Below are positions 49,055-57,604 of a DNA stretch of 64,000 bases, in pieces (position 1 is the first letter of the stretch; each line of letters opens with the position of its first letter). The stretch covers positions 29,499 to 93,498 of the forward strand of contig CAXMQQ010000006.1 of assembly GCA_964195545.1 (NCBI GenBank), written 5' to 3'. The stretch comes from JAHEEL01 sp964195545. Lineage in GTDB: Bacteria; Actinomycetota; Acidimicrobiia; Spongiisociales; UBA5794. A program made the position numbers and the translations under genes. The notes beneath the pieces are model-generated. The model searched no databases. It had not been told where the DNA came from and saw nothing but the letters and a program-made list of their open reading frames with translations.

Positions 49055-50170
49055 CTACAGGGGGAGAGATGCCCTGACGGACGTTCCGGAATCGGCGGTG
49101 GAATCGATGGATATCTGGCCTCCGGCGCGTGTGGCACGTTCCCTGAGATTCGTGAGGCCGAGCCCCCATGCGACCTCTGCGGGATCGAAGCCGACTCCGT
49201 TGTCGGAGATCCGGAGCGCCAGGCGGTCATCCCCACCGTGGATCTCGATGGCGACGCGATCTGCGTTGGAGTGTCGGAGAGAGTTGCTCAGCGATTCACG
49301 CACCAGTTGAGTTGCGTCGTCGATGACGTGTTGTGGGAGCGCGTCGAGTGACCCGGTGTAGGCGACGTGGACTTCCGTGTCATGGGGCCCTGCGAGCCGG
49401 GTGACGAGCTCGCGAAGTTCCGAGCGAAGCGTCCGTTGTCCTCCAGCGGGCGCACCAAGATCGAAGATGAACCCCCGCAGGGACGTGATCGTGCGGTCAA
49501 GACTCTCGACATCCTGCTCGAGCGCACGTCTGATAGCGGGATCGACGACCTTGAGGGCCTGACCCTGGAGAGAGAGTCCAACGGCGAAGAGGTCCTGGAT
49601 GATGGCGTCGTGGAGATCGCGGGCGATTCGCTCCCGATCCTCGGCCACGGCGAAACTTTGGAGCCTTTGCTGGAGTCTCACCGTCCTGACGGCGGTCCCG
49701 GCGATCATCGCCAGCGCCTCAACGAGGGCTTCGTCCTCCTCGGTGAACCCGCCTTCCTTGTCGGTGAGATAGAGGTTGCCGAATAGGTTCGGACCGGCGC
49801 GCACGGGCACGCCGAGGAACGAACCCATCTGGGGGTGATGCGTGGGCATGCCGGTGGATGCAGGATGCTGGGAGAGGTCGTCGATTCGAACTGTCTCGCC
49901 CTCACGCGAGATCAGACCGAGCAGACCGCGACCCTGGGGAGGTGCGCCGATGGTCTCGGCCTTCTCCGGATCGAGACCGGCGTGTACGAAGTCGACCAGC
50001 CCACCGTGTTGACCGACCACACCAAGGGCAGCATGAGGCGCCCCGGTGAGATCCATCGCGATCTCAACCGTCGTCGCCAGAATCGCCTGAAGGTCTGTCT
50101 GTCCGGCTACGGCGGCTGCGCCCTCAACAAGGTCGCGGAGCCGGGCCGGTGTGAACTGTCGCAACACCAC
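49055..50170 (-). CDS. GAF-domain sensor histidine kinase (DevS/DosT-like, single GAF)
   Basis: A 371-residue cytoplasmic kinase. A GAF domain (about 15-165) is followed by HisKA_3 with ERIARDLHDAIIQDLFAVGLSLQ (phosphoacceptor His187) and an HATPase domain (DNGVGFDP, GLGLTNLRERA). Mycobacterial DevS/DosT kinases have two GAF domains with heme in the first; here only one GAF occurs and no proximal heme His can be assigned, so ligand sensing is uncertain. A GTG at 50170 preceded by TAGCCT and six bases suggests a leaderless transcript. It is divergent from the LuxR-type regulator gene, its probable partner. Confidence 0.88.
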   Translation of the reverse strand: MVLRQFTPARLRDLVEGAAAVAGQTDLQAILATTVEIAMDLTGAPHAALGVVGQHGGLVDFVHAGLDPEKAETIGAPPQGRGLLGLISREGETVRIDDLSQHPASTGMPTHHPQMGSFLGVPVRAGPNLFGNLYLTDKEGGFTEEDEALVEALAMIAGTAVRTVRLQQRLQSFAVAEDRERIARDLHDAIIQDLFAVGLSLQGQALKVVDPAIRRALEQDVESLDRTITSLRGFIFDLGAPAGGQRTLRSELRELVTRLAGPHDTEVHVAYTGSLDALPQHVIDDATQLVRESLSNSLRHSNADRVAIEIHGGDDRLALRISDNGVGFDPAEVAWGLGLTNLRERATRAGGQISIDSTADSGTSVRASLPL

Positions 50171-50176
50171 GGGTGC

Positions 50177-50182
50177 AGGCTA
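50177..50182 (-). promoter_or_regulatory. -10 box of a probable leaderless promoter (histidine kinase)
   Basis: Leftward TAGCCT, six bases (GCACCC), then GTG 50170. Confidence 0.45.
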
Positions 50183-50277
50183 CTCGGTCCCAGAACCGGC
50201 CATTCGGCCCTCCCCTGGACCCCGGGGCTGTTGGACGACCGATCGCCCTGCTCATCCGTCAGTCCCCGAGGATGCAG

Positions 50278-50283
50278 TAAGTT
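50278..50283 (+). promoter_or_regulatory. -10 box of a probable leaderless promoter (response regulator)
   Basis: TAAGTT, six bases (GCGGGC), then GTG 50290. With the box at 50177-50182 it makes the kinase and regulator genes a divergent pair with 107 bp between start codons. Confidence 0.45.
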
Positions 50284-50289
50284 GCGGGC

Positions 50290-50985
50290 GTGCCTCGAAA
50301 GAAGAAGACCCCGGGTTTGCTTCGAGTCGTCCTCGTCGACGACCACGAGGTCGTTCGCCGTGGACTCCGATCGCTCATCGACTCGTACGATGACCTCACG
50401 GTGGTTGGCGAAGCCGGGACGGCCAAAGAAGGGGTTCGCCGCGTCGGATATGACGCTCCCGATGTTGTCGTCATGGACGTTCGGCTACCGGACGGGTCCG
50501 GCGTCGAGGCTTGCCGTGAGATCGTCGACCGCTGGCCCGCAGTCGGCGTACTCATCCTCACGTCGTTTGCCGACGAAGAAGCGCTGATGTCGGCGATCAT
50601 GGCGGGCGCCGCTGGATACATCTTGAAACGAATCGACGCCGAGGCTCTCATAGACAGCATAAGGAGAGTCGGCGCTGGCGAGACCCTGCTCGACCCGGCC
50701 ATGGCCGAACCTCTCTTCGACCGACTGCGGGGACACACCGTCGACGATCCCCTCATCCGAAGATTGTCTCCACAGGAACGACGCATCCTCGATCTCATCG
50801 CCGATGGGAAGACGAACCGTCAGATCGCGGAGGAGATGTTCCTCGCCGAGAAGACGGTGAAGAACTACGTGTCGAACCTTCTCGCAAAGATGGAGATGTC
50901 GCGGCGCAGCGAAGCAGCGGCATACGCCGCCAGGGTTGCGACCCGACACGAGCATCAGTATCCGCCGGAGGAGTGGACCCAGTGA
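50290..50985 (+). CDS. DevR/NarL-type response regulator
   Basis: A 231-residue LuxR-family regulator. The receiver domain (about 10-130) has the acidic pair DDHE (about 17-20), the phosphorylated Asp in VVMDVRLPDGSG (Asp63) and a Lys in YILKRID. The C-terminal helix-turn-helix (about 160-225) shows RRILDLIADGKTNRQIAEEMFLAEKTVKNYVSNLLAKM. The overall organisation is that of DevR/DosR. It is divergent from the GAF kinase; the CBS-BON gene follows 45 nt downstream. Confidence 0.93.
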   Translation: MPRKKKTPGLLRVVLVDDHEVVRRGLRSLIDSYDDLTVVGEAGTAKEGVRRVGYDAPDVVVMDVRLPDGSGVEACREIVDRWPAVGVLILTSFADEEALMSAIMAGAAGYILKRIDAEALIDSIRRVGAGETLLDPAMAEPLFDRLRGHTVDDPLIRRLSPQERRILDLIADGKTNRQIAEEMFLAEKTVKNYVSNLLAKMEMSRRSEAAAYAARVATRHEHQYPPEEWTQ

Positions 50986-51030
50986 GTGCCGACCCGGGAG
51001 AGATCCCGACATTCGAGTAGGGAGCGTGGC

Positions 51031-51687
51031 ATGAGAGTGGTCGACGTCATGACAACCGAGGTCGAGAAGGCGCATCCCGATTGGTCGTTGAAGCAAGCAG
51101 CCCGAGCGATGATCGACCATGGGGTATCCGGTCTCCCGGTTGTTGGAGACGATGGCATCGTGGTTGGGATCATCACCGAGGCCGACTTCATCGAAGCCGA
51201 AGCCGATCGAGCGATGGGGCGTCGACGCCTCTTTGACACGGTGTTCGGAGAGAAGAAGACGAGAGTGCCATCGACCGTGGGTGCGGTGATGACAGAGTCC
51301 CCGCTGGTCGTTGAGCGCAACACGATGCTCTCGGAAGCGGCTCGCATCATGACCGACAGGAATGTGAAGCGTCTCCCGGTCGTTGATCCGGACGGGCGCC
51401 TCGAGGGGATCGTGAGCCGGGGGGATATCCTGGTCGCCTTTGCCAGGGACGACGACGCAATCGCAGCGGACGTCGAGCGCGGTGTCGTCCGAAGAATCCT
51501 GATGTTCGATGCGCCCGATGTGTCGGTCAGGGTCACAGAGGGTGTCGTGACGCTAACCGGGGAAGTTCCGACGAGAAGTGACGCCAGGCTGCTCGAGGAG
51601 CTCGTGAGTCGCGTTGAGGGTGTCATTCGGTACGAGAGCGATCTCAGTTGGGCCTTCGATGACGTCACCGCCGGTCCGTTGGCATAG
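51031..51687 (+). CDS. CBS-pair and BON-domain protein
   Basis: A 218-residue protein. Two CBS motifs (about 7-60, MTTEVEKAHPDWSLKQAARAMIDHGVSGLPVVGDDGIVVGIITEADF, and about 88-140) bind adenosyl nucleotides in known relatives. A BON domain (about 150-210, ADVERGVVRRILMFDAPDVSVRVTEGVVTLTGEVP) follows. CBS proteins are prominent in the mycobacterial DevR regulon (such as Hrp1), so control by the adjacent regulator is likely. GGGAGCGTGGC precedes the ATG at 51031. Confidence 0.88.
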   Translation: MRVVDVMTTEVEKAHPDWSLKQAARAMIDHGVSGLPVVGDDGIVVGIITEADFIEAEADRAMGRRRLFDTVFGEKKTRVPSTVGAVMTESPLVVERNTMLSEAARIMTDRNVKRLPVVDPDGRLEGIVSRGDILVAFARDDDAIAADVERGVVRRILMFDAPDVSVRVTEGVVTLTGEVPTRSDARLLEELVSRVEGVIRYESDLSWAFDDVTAGPLA

Positions 51688-51765
51688 CCGAGCGGTGGGC
51701 ATCAGCGGGAACAATCTGGCCAGCCGCTTCGTTGCTCGTAGTGAATCGCGATGCGGAGCTGCGAC

Positions 51766-52050
51766 ATGGTGCCTGTAACCGACGACGTGTTCTTCGATGC
51801 CAGGGAACCTTGGTACGAACAAGCTGCGTGCGCCTCGTACCCGGCGGGGGTGTTCTTCCCTCCCAGCGAGATTCCGTTGGCGGCGAATCAGGCGAAAGCT
51901 ATCTGCGAAGCGTGTCCTGTGCGCGAGGAGTGCCTCTCATTTGCTCTCGAGACGGCGCAAATTGAGGGCGTCTGGGGTGGGATGGATGCAGGGGAACGTC
52001 GGCGGCTGCGCCGCCGACGCCGGGATCAGGACCGACGCAAAGCCTCTTGA
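51766..52050 (+). CDS. WhiB-family iron-sulfur transcription factor
   Basis: A 94-residue Wbl protein. Cys22, Cys47, Cys50 and Cys56 (AACASYPAG and ICEACPVREECL) form the Cys-Xn-Cys-X2-Cys-X5-Cys cluster ligands. GVWGGMDAGER is the conserved turn, followed by a basic C-terminus (RRRLRRRRRDQ) for DNA binding. The pattern and length resemble WhiB1/WhmE-type proteins. CGGAG is seven bases before ATG 51766; the alternative ATG at 51751 has none. It lies between the CBS-BON gene and ppk2. Confidence 0.94.
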   Translation: MVPVTDDVFFDAREPWYEQAACASYPAGVFFPPSEIPLAANQAKAICEACPVREECLSFALETAQIEGVWGGMDAGERRRLRRRRRDQDRRKAS

Positions 52051-52083
52051 CAGCTATTCGCAGGGTGGCGTTGATTGATTACC

Positions 52084-52863
52084 ATGCCTGGGATGAAGAC
52101 CAAGAAGTACGAGAAGAAGCTGACCAATCTTGAAGTCGAGCTTGCGAAACTGCAGGCCTGGGTCAAAGACCAGGGCCTCCGGGTCGTCGTCATCTTCGAA
52201 GGCAGGGACGCCGCCGGCAAAGGTGGGACGATCAAGACGATCACTCGCAGACTGAACCCAAGGATCGTCAGAACAGTTGCGCTACCCATCCCGACTGACC
52301 GTGAGAAGACGCAGTGGTACCTCCAGCGCTACGTCGCTCACCTCCCGGCCGCCGGAGAGATAGTTCTCTTCGATCGCTCCTGGTACAACCGGTTGAACGT
52401 GGAGCGGGTGATGGGGTTCTGCACCGATGATCAGTACGAGCAGTTCCTCGCACTCTGCCCGGCATTCGAGCAGGAGATCACGGATGACGGGATCCACCTC
52501 ATCAAGTATTGGCTTCACACAAGCGACGATGAGCAGGAACGCCGTTTCCAGGCACGGAACACCGATCCGAAGAAGCGGTGGAAGCTCAGCCCGATGGATC
52601 TGACGGCGCGGTCCCGATGGGTCGACTACTCGCGCGCCCGTGACGTGACTTTCGAGCGCACGAGCACGGATTGGGCGCCGTGGCACTTTGCTGATCTCGA
52701 GGACAAGAAGGCCGGGCGACTCAACGTCATTAGTCACCTCCTCAGCCAGATCCCCTACGAAGACCTGACGCCGGGTCCGCTCGACCTCCCGGAGCGGCAA
52801 CAAGCCGCAAGCTACGAAGAGCCGGACTGGTCGGCCCTGGAAATTCCGAGAGGGTTCGAGTAG
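52084..52863 (+). CDS. ppk2: Polyphosphate kinase 2
   Basis: A protein of about 259 residues that phosphorylates nucleotides with polyphosphate (PPK2, class I/II type). VVIFEGRDAAGKGGTIKTITRRLNPR (Walker A about 37-52), the lid PTDREKTQWYLQRY, the Walker B FDRSWYNRLNVERVMG (about 103-118) and TDWAPWHFADLEDKKAGRLN are all family hallmarks. Start position is uncertain among ATG 52084, ATG 52093 and an upstream TTG; none has a strong ribosome-binding site. The gene may serve a stringent-response or energy-buffering role beside WhiB. Confidence 0.93.
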   Translation: MPGMKTKKYEKKLTNLEVELAKLQAWVKDQGLRVVVIFEGRDAAGKGGTIKTITRRLNPRIVRTVALPIPTDREKTQWYLQRYVAHLPAAGEIVLFDRSWYNRLNVERVMGFCTDDQYEQFLALCPAFEQEITDDGIHLIKYWLHTSDDEQERRFQARNTDPKKRWKLSPMDLTARSRWVDYSRARDVTFERTSTDWAPWHFADLEDKKAGRLNVISHLLSQIPYEDLTPGPLDLPERQQAASYEEPDWSALEIPRGFE

Positions 52864-52965
52864 GCGTCAAGGCGGCGGCCAGGGTCCGGTGTCCGTCGGA
52901 GGGTCGTTGCACAAACGACCGTCCGCCATACAATTGCGTTCTACCTTGACCAACCGGGGGACGCC

Positions 52966-54684
52966 GTGCGCCGCTTCTTGATCTCGATCGTGATCGCAGT
53001 ACCGGTCGTGCTCGTGCTCGCCTTCTTCGGCGCATACGCGTACGACGAGGTTCTGCACCCGGACCGTGTCGGGCGCAACGTCACAGCGTCGGGCGTCGAT
53101 CTCTCGGGGCTCTCCACCGAAGATGCCCTCGCGACTGTTGCCGACTACGAGGAACGACTCGTTGCCGCCCCGGCGCCCTTCATCGTCGACGGTGAAGAAG
53201 CAACGCTCGATCCGGCGGCCGTGGGGCTCTCGGTAGATGAGCAGGCTGTGGTCGACGATGCCCTCGCGCAACGACGCGACGGTGGGTTCTTCTACGATCT
53301 TGTCGGGTGGGTCAGAGCTTGGGGTTCTCCGATAGCGATCGTGATCCCAACAACCATCGACGAGGAGATGGCTGAAGTCGTGCTCTTCGACTGGGATCGG
53401 TCCCTTGTGGACCAACCGGCATACGAAGGCGCCGTGCTACTGGAGGGAGTGGTGGCAGTACCGGAGTATCCACGTCCGGGTTCTCTCCTTGACCGTCCGC
53501 CGTCGTTCGCTGCGATTGCCGCCTCGCTCGACACGTTCGACCGGCTGCCGGTTGCGCTGCCGTTGACCGATCTTGATCCCACCATCACGAACGTCGACGT
53601 CGATATCGCCGTCGCACGGGCCAACGATCTGATCGGCGAGCCGGTGTTTCTCTGGAGAGAGGGCTTCCCAGGCCGCATGGCATTCACGTCTGCCGGTCTC
53701 GCGTCGGCGTTGCGGAGTGAGATCGCTGTCAAATCGCCTGCGGCTTTCGTGGTGGGGTTGGACGAGGACGTGCTTCGCGAGCTTGCAGAACAGAACGCGG
53801 ATCGATTCGTCAGCGAACCAATTGACGCTTCGTTCACGTTCGACAAGGACTCGCTTGCGATCAGGATCGTCCCATCCGTGGACGGTGTTGTTGTTGATGT
53901 CGATGCCGTTCCTGGTGTGGTCATTGACGCGGCCCTCGACACCGGTGCGGCGCGAATGCCCACGATGACCGGTGTCTTGCCGGCGTTGACGACGGAGATG
54001 GCTGAGGAGATGGGCCCGTTCGACGAAGTCTCCGCGTTCACGACCTATCACCCCTGCTGTGCGAACCGCGTTACGAATATCCAACTCCTCGCAGATGAGA
54101 TCGACGGCTCGATCGTCATGCCCGGAGAGATCTTCTCGGTCAATGACACAGCCGGGAAGCGGACGCTTGCCGAGGGGTATGTCCGTGCAGGAGCGATCAT
54201 CAGCGGCGAGGTGTCGTGCTGTGACAGTCCGATCAACATCGGCGGAGGTACGAGCCAGTTCGCGACGACGTTCTACAACGCAGTCTTCTTCGGGTGCTAC
54301 GAGGACATCGAGCACAGGCCGCACAGCATCCACTTCAGTCGGTATCCGTATGTTCGGGAGGCGACGCTCGGGTTCCCCGCTCCGGATGTGAAGTTCCTCA
54401 ACGACTCGGCGGCCCCGGCCTTCATCGATACGTCACATACGGGCGGATCGATCACGGTGACCTTCTATGGGAACAACGGTGGCCGAACGTGCACGTCGGA
54501 GCGATCGGGCAATACGATCACTCGCGTGATGACCCACCCCGACAACACGGTCACCACCCAATCGTGGAGTTGGAACTACAAGCCGCTGAAACGGCCAACA
54601 ACAACGACGACGCCAGCCGCGACCACGACGACAGTTGCGCCTCCGACGACAGTTGCGCCTCCGACGACAGTTACGGTTCCGTGA
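52966..54684 (+). CDS. VanW-family protein with peptidoglycan-binding-like repeats
   Basis: A 572-residue cell-envelope protein. A signal anchor (about 4-24) leads to a PG_binding_4-like region (about 40-300) and a VanW domain (about 365-510) with TTYHPCCANRVTNIQLLADEIDGSIVMPGEIFSVNDT and GGGTSQFATTFYNAVFFGCYEDIEHRPHS. The function of VanW is unknown, although it is linked with glycopeptide resistance operons. The C-terminus is a Thr/Pro-rich tail with 15-bp tandem repeats (TVAPPT units, about 550-572). A GGGGGAC ribosome-binding site precedes GTG 52966; TACAAT 30 nt upstream may be the -10. Confidence 0.85.
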   Translation: MRRFLISIVIAVPVVLVLAFFGAYAYDEVLHPDRVGRNVTASGVDLSGLSTEDALATVADYEERLVAAPAPFIVDGEEATLDPAAVGLSVDEQAVVDDALAQRRDGGFFYDLVGWVRAWGSPIAIVIPTTIDEEMAEVVLFDWDRSLVDQPAYEGAVLLEGVVAVPEYPRPGSLLDRPPSFAAIAASLDTFDRLPVALPLTDLDPTITNVDVDIAVARANDLIGEPVFLWREGFPGRMAFTSAGLASALRSEIAVKSPAAFVVGLDEDVLRELAEQNADRFVSEPIDASFTFDKDSLAIRIVPSVDGVVVDVDAVPGVVIDAALDTGAARMPTMTGVLPALTTEMAEEMGPFDEVSAFTTYHPCCANRVTNIQLLADEIDGSIVMPGEIFSVNDTAGKRTLAEGYVRAGAIISGEVSCCDSPINIGGGTSQFATTFYNAVFFGCYEDIEHRPHSIHFSRYPYVREATLGFPAPDVKFLNDSAAPAFIDTSHTGGSITVTFYGNNGGRTCTSERSGNTITRVMTHPDNTVTTQSWSWNYKPLKRPTTTTTPAATTTTVAPPTTVAPPTTVTVP

Positions 54685-54693
54685 CCTCCTCTT

Positions 54694-54712
54694 CCTCCCC
54701 CTCAGGGGGAGG
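54694..54712. repeat. Palindrome after vanW (CCTCCCCCT/AGGGGGAGG)
   Basis: A perfect nine-bp stem with a single C at the centre, ten bases after the VanW stop. It could act as a transcription terminator hairpin; the same GC-rich palindrome style recurs at 9641, 31852 and 54769. Confidence 0.6.
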
Positions 54713-54768
54713 TGCCGACAAAGGAGGCGGAGGGGGTCAAGCGCCGAGGTTGAACGGAACTGTCTCAC

Positions 54769-54817
54769 CCCTCCCGTCAGCGCCCGGCGGCACCGCCGCC
54801 CTCACCTGAAGGGAGGG
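54769..54817. repeat. Outer CCCTCCC/GGGAGGG inverted repeat with inner GGCGG hairpin
   Basis: CCCTCCC pairs with GGGAGGG across a loop containing GGCGG-CAC-CGCC. It lies just downstream of the cyclophilin stop, so it may terminate one or both converging genes. Confidence 0.5.
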
Positions 54818-54832
54818 ATGGATCCTCAGCTG

Positions 54833-55345
54833 TTAGCTCTCGGTGATCGAGATGCTGTTGATCGTTGCCGGGGTGTTCGGGAGGTCTTGTCGGCCCTTCG
54901 GGGCGTTCGCGATCGTGTCGACGATGTCCATGCCCTCGGTCACCTGTCCGAAGATGGAGTACTGGTTCGGCAGGGGATAGTCGGCGTGCATGATGAAGAA
55001 CTGTGACCCGTTCGTGTTCGGGCCGGAGTTCGCCATCGCAAGCGTGCCACGGTCGTACTTCGACTTCGCGTGCCCGAGCTCGTCGCGGAAGCGGTAGCCG
55101 GGACCACCGGTGCCGGTGCCGGTGGGATCTCCGCCTTGAACCATGAAGCCGGAGATGACGCGGTGAAAGATCACGTCGTCATAGAAACCTTCGCGTGCAA
55201 GGAATATGAAGTTGTTTACGGTCTGCGGCGCCTCGGCTGCGTAGAACTCGACGGCGATCTCACCGGCGCTCGTTTCGATCGTCGCGGTGTAGGTCTTTGA
55301 GAGATCGATCGACATCTCGGGAGGGTCGTTGTATTGAGCGGCCAT
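54833..55345 (-). CDS. Cyclophilin-type peptidyl-prolyl isomerase
   Basis: A 170-residue cyclophilin accelerating proline isomerisation in folding. AEAPQTVNNFIFLAREGFYDDVIFHRVISGFMVQGGDPTGTGTGGPGYRF contains the catalytic FHRV, QGGD and the GTG turn, and MANSGPNTNGSQFFI completes the active site. No signal peptide occurs, so it is cytoplasmic. GAAGGAG is six bases before ATG 55345. The 54685-54832 stretch downstream contains only palindromic repeats and no gene. Confidence 0.95.
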   Translation of the reverse strand: MAAQYNDPPEMSIDLSKTYTATIETSAGEIAVEFYAAEAPQTVNNFIFLAREGFYDDVIFHRVISGFMVQGGDPTGTGTGGPGYRFRDELGHAKSKYDRGTLAMANSGPNTNGSQFFIMHADYPLPNQYSIFGQVTEGMDIVDTIANAPKGRQDLPNTPATINSISITES

Positions 55346-55403
55346 GCGTGGCTCCTTCACGTTGCGATTCGTGGCGCCAGCCACCCTAGAGGAACGGGGG
55401 CGT

Positions 55404-55440
55404 CTGGCTGTTGGCTTCTTGACTGTTGGCTGTCTGCTGC
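55404..55440. repeat. Intergenic heptamer-period tract
   Basis: Units such as GGCTGTT, GGCTTCT, GACTGTT, GGCTGTC and TGCTGCC between the cyclophilin gene and the DEAD helicase stop. Another member of the window's heptamer family. Confidence 0.65.
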
Positions 55441-55448
55441 CCGCTCGC

Positions 55449-56681
55449 CTAGAACCCGCGGCGGCGGCGGATCTTGCGCTGGGAGCCCGCCTTGAAGGGG
55501 GCCAATTCGGCGGGAGGCTCCCATGAGAACAGATCCGCGACACGTTCGTCATTAGAGAACATCTTGATGATCGGCACATTCAATCCGGCTCTGCGTTGGA
55601 TGCCGAGCACTTCGTTCACTTGGTCCCACTCGACGAGTGTGACAACCAGACCCTCTTCCCCCGCACGGGCCGTTCGCCCGGACCGATGGAGATAGGTCTT
55701 TGGGTCGTCCGGCGGGTCGTAGTGAAGCACGATGTCGACGCCTTCGATGTGGAGACCTCTGGCTGCCACGTTCGTGGCGACGAGGACAGTCGCCTTGCCG
55801 TCGCGGAACCGTGATAGCGACTGTTCGCGCTTCTGCTGCGGCAGATCTCCGTGGATCGCAGCCGCGTTGATTCCGATCTCGCGGAGTCGTTTGGTGAGGT
55901 CGTCAGCGGCCCACTTCGTCCGGGTGAACATGAGGGTTCTATCCGCAGCGCGGCTGATCTCGGCCGCCATCTTCGGCTTGTCGAGGTGATGCACCTTGAG
56001 GAAGCGATGCTCCAAGGTGTCGACGTGGTCGGTGTCGGACTCGACCTCGTGGCTCACAGGGTCGGTCATGTACTTGTTGACCAACTCTTGTACCTGGGAG
56101 TCCAGCGTCGCCGAGTAGAGGTACGTCTGGTGATCATCGGGGACGGCTGCCATGATCTTGCGAACCTGGGGCATGAAGCCCATGTCTGCCATCTGATCGG
56201 CTTCGTCGAGACAGACGACCCTGATGTCATCGAGGCGTGCTTTGCGACGCTCCATGAGGTCGATGAGACGGCCCGGCGTAGCGATGATGAGTTCGACTCC
56301 GGCGTCGAGCGCATCGATCTGGGCCTGCATCGAGGCACCGCCGTAGACGGTGACGAGGTTGAAGTTGCGAGCGGCTACGAGCGGGTCGAGATCCCGGGTG
56401 ACCTGCATCGCCAATTCCCGGGTCGGTACGAGCACGAGGGCTCGCGGATGGAACGGCTCGGCTCGCTCGAGACCTTCGACGATCGGAAGTCCGAACGCGA
56501 GGGTCTTGCCTGACCCGGTCTTTGCCTTTCCGAGCACGTCAACGCCGGCGAGGCCGTCTGGGATGGTCATCGCTTGGATGGGGAACGGTGTCTCGAATCC
56601 GGCTTCGGCTAGCACAGCGAGGAGTTCGGGGGCAATGCCGAGTTCGGCGAAAGTCGTGTTGGTAGCGAGTTCGTTGGTCAA
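55449..56681 (-). CDS. DEAD-box RNA helicase (RhlE/CsdA-like)
   Basis: A 410-residue RNA helicase. Motif I AKTGSGKT (about 53-60), Ia PTRELAMQV, II DEAD (about 160), III SAT, V NVAARGLHIEGVD and VI HRSGRTARAG (about 337-346) are intact. The N-terminal F..LGI..E motif and Q motif (FPIQAMTIP) place it in the DEAD group. The C-terminus is short and basic (KAGSQRKIRRRRGF), without the long Arg/Gly tail of cold-shock helicases. A TTG start at 56681 is used; upstream frames do not offer a better codon. Confidence 0.94.
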   Translation of the reverse strand: MTNELATNTTFAELGIAPELLAVLAEAGFETPFPIQAMTIPDGLAGVDVLGKAKTGSGKTLAFGLPIVEGLERAEPFHPRALVLVPTRELAMQVTRDLDPLVAARNFNLVTVYGGASMQAQIDALDAGVELIIATPGRLIDLMERRKARLDDIRVVCLDEADQMADMGFMPQVRKIMAAVPDDHQTYLYSATLDSQVQELVNKYMTDPVSHEVESDTDHVDTLEHRFLKVHHLDKPKMAAEISRAADRTLMFTRTKWAADDLTKRLREIGINAAAIHGDLPQQKREQSLSRFRDGKATVLVATNVAARGLHIEGVDIVLHYDPPDDPKTYLHRSGRTARAGEEGLVVTLVEWDQVNEVLGIQRRAGLNVPIIKMFSNDERVADLFSWEPPAELAPFKAGSQRKIRRRRGF

Positions 56682-56788
56682 GGTGAGGTCACCAGTCGTA
56701 GAGAGGCTGGCCGGATGCGGCCGCTCGCAAAGGTAGTGGCGCCAAGGCGTTACACCGAGGACCGAATCGATCTCGAACGAGCCGATCC

Positions 56789-57604
56789 TCAGCCGAGGAC
56801 GCTACGAACGACGCCCTGACGGGCCGCGGAGCGCCTCCCGACGCTGAGCCCTGCGGCGAAGGCTGCGCTCGCGATGCCGGCAGCGCCGACTGCGGCCGTG
56901 GTGCGCTTCATGACCTTCTTGCGTGTCCGGCTGAACTCAACGATCGCCCAGCCGCGGTGGTAGGCGATGGTCTCGAGCGCACGATCCGGGTTGACGGCGA
57001 CCGGGTGGCCGACAATCTCGAGCATCGGCAGGTCTCCGGCAGAATCTGTATAGGCATACGACAGCCGAAGGTCGTAGCCCTTGTCTTCAGAGAGTTTCCG
57101 AATGGCAATCGCCTTGCCTTCGCCGTAACAGAACGGTTCGGCGAGTTCTCCTGTGTAGACACCGTTGTCGACGGCAGCAACCGTCCCGAGTCCTCCGGTG
57201 AGGCCGATCGCCGCGGCGAAATCGTCGACGATCTCGATAGGAGATGCCGACACAATGTACGTGTCGCGATCCGCGGCGTGATGAAGGTCGATGAGTCCGC
57301 GGGCTTCGCGTCTCACCTCGTTCTCGAGGCGTGGAATGATCTGCTCCCCGAGTCCGGCCATCTCCTCGACCGTGGCGCCGTCGATGGCTTGGAGAACTCT
57401 GTTCTTGACCGCATCGGTCTTCTCATCGGACGCCCCTGCTATCAGGAAAGTTGCAGCGTTTCTAGCATCTGCGATGAGCTCCCGGTTGCTGATCATGCCA
57501 GAGCGATAGGCCGCCCATCCGAGAGCGAACACGGACGATCCGCTGATGATCGTTCGATCGAGGTCGAAGAAGGCTGCGCCCCTTCTACGTGGTTCGTCTG
57601 TCAC
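56789..57604 (-). CDS. HAD-IB family phosphatase
   Basis: A 271-residue HAD hydrolase of the HAD-IB (TIGR01490/SerB-like) group. The nucleophile motif FFDLDRTII (Asp at about 14 and 16), TYIVSASPIEIVDDF (motif II) and YAYTDSAGDLPMLEIVG (motif IV Asp pair) are conserved. The C-terminal ~50 residues are basic, then Ala/Gly-rich helices. The substrate is unknown; close relatives act on phosphoserine or lysophosphatidate. GTG 57604 overlaps the acyl-CoA dehydrogenase stop (GTGA), so the two are coupled. Confidence 0.87.
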   Translation of the reverse strand: MTDEPRRRGAAFFDLDRTIISGSSVFALGWAAYRSGMISNRELIADARNAATFLIAGASDEKTDAVKNRVLQAIDGATVEEMAGLGEQIIPRLENEVRREARGLIDLHHAADRDTYIVSASPIEIVDDFAAAIGLTGGLGTVAAVDNGVYTGELAEPFCYGEGKAIAIRKLSEDKGYDLRLSYAYTDSAGDLPMLEIVGHPVAVNPDRALETIAYHRGWAIVEFSRTRKKVMKRTTAAVGAAGIASAAFAAGLSVGRRSAARQGVVRSVLG

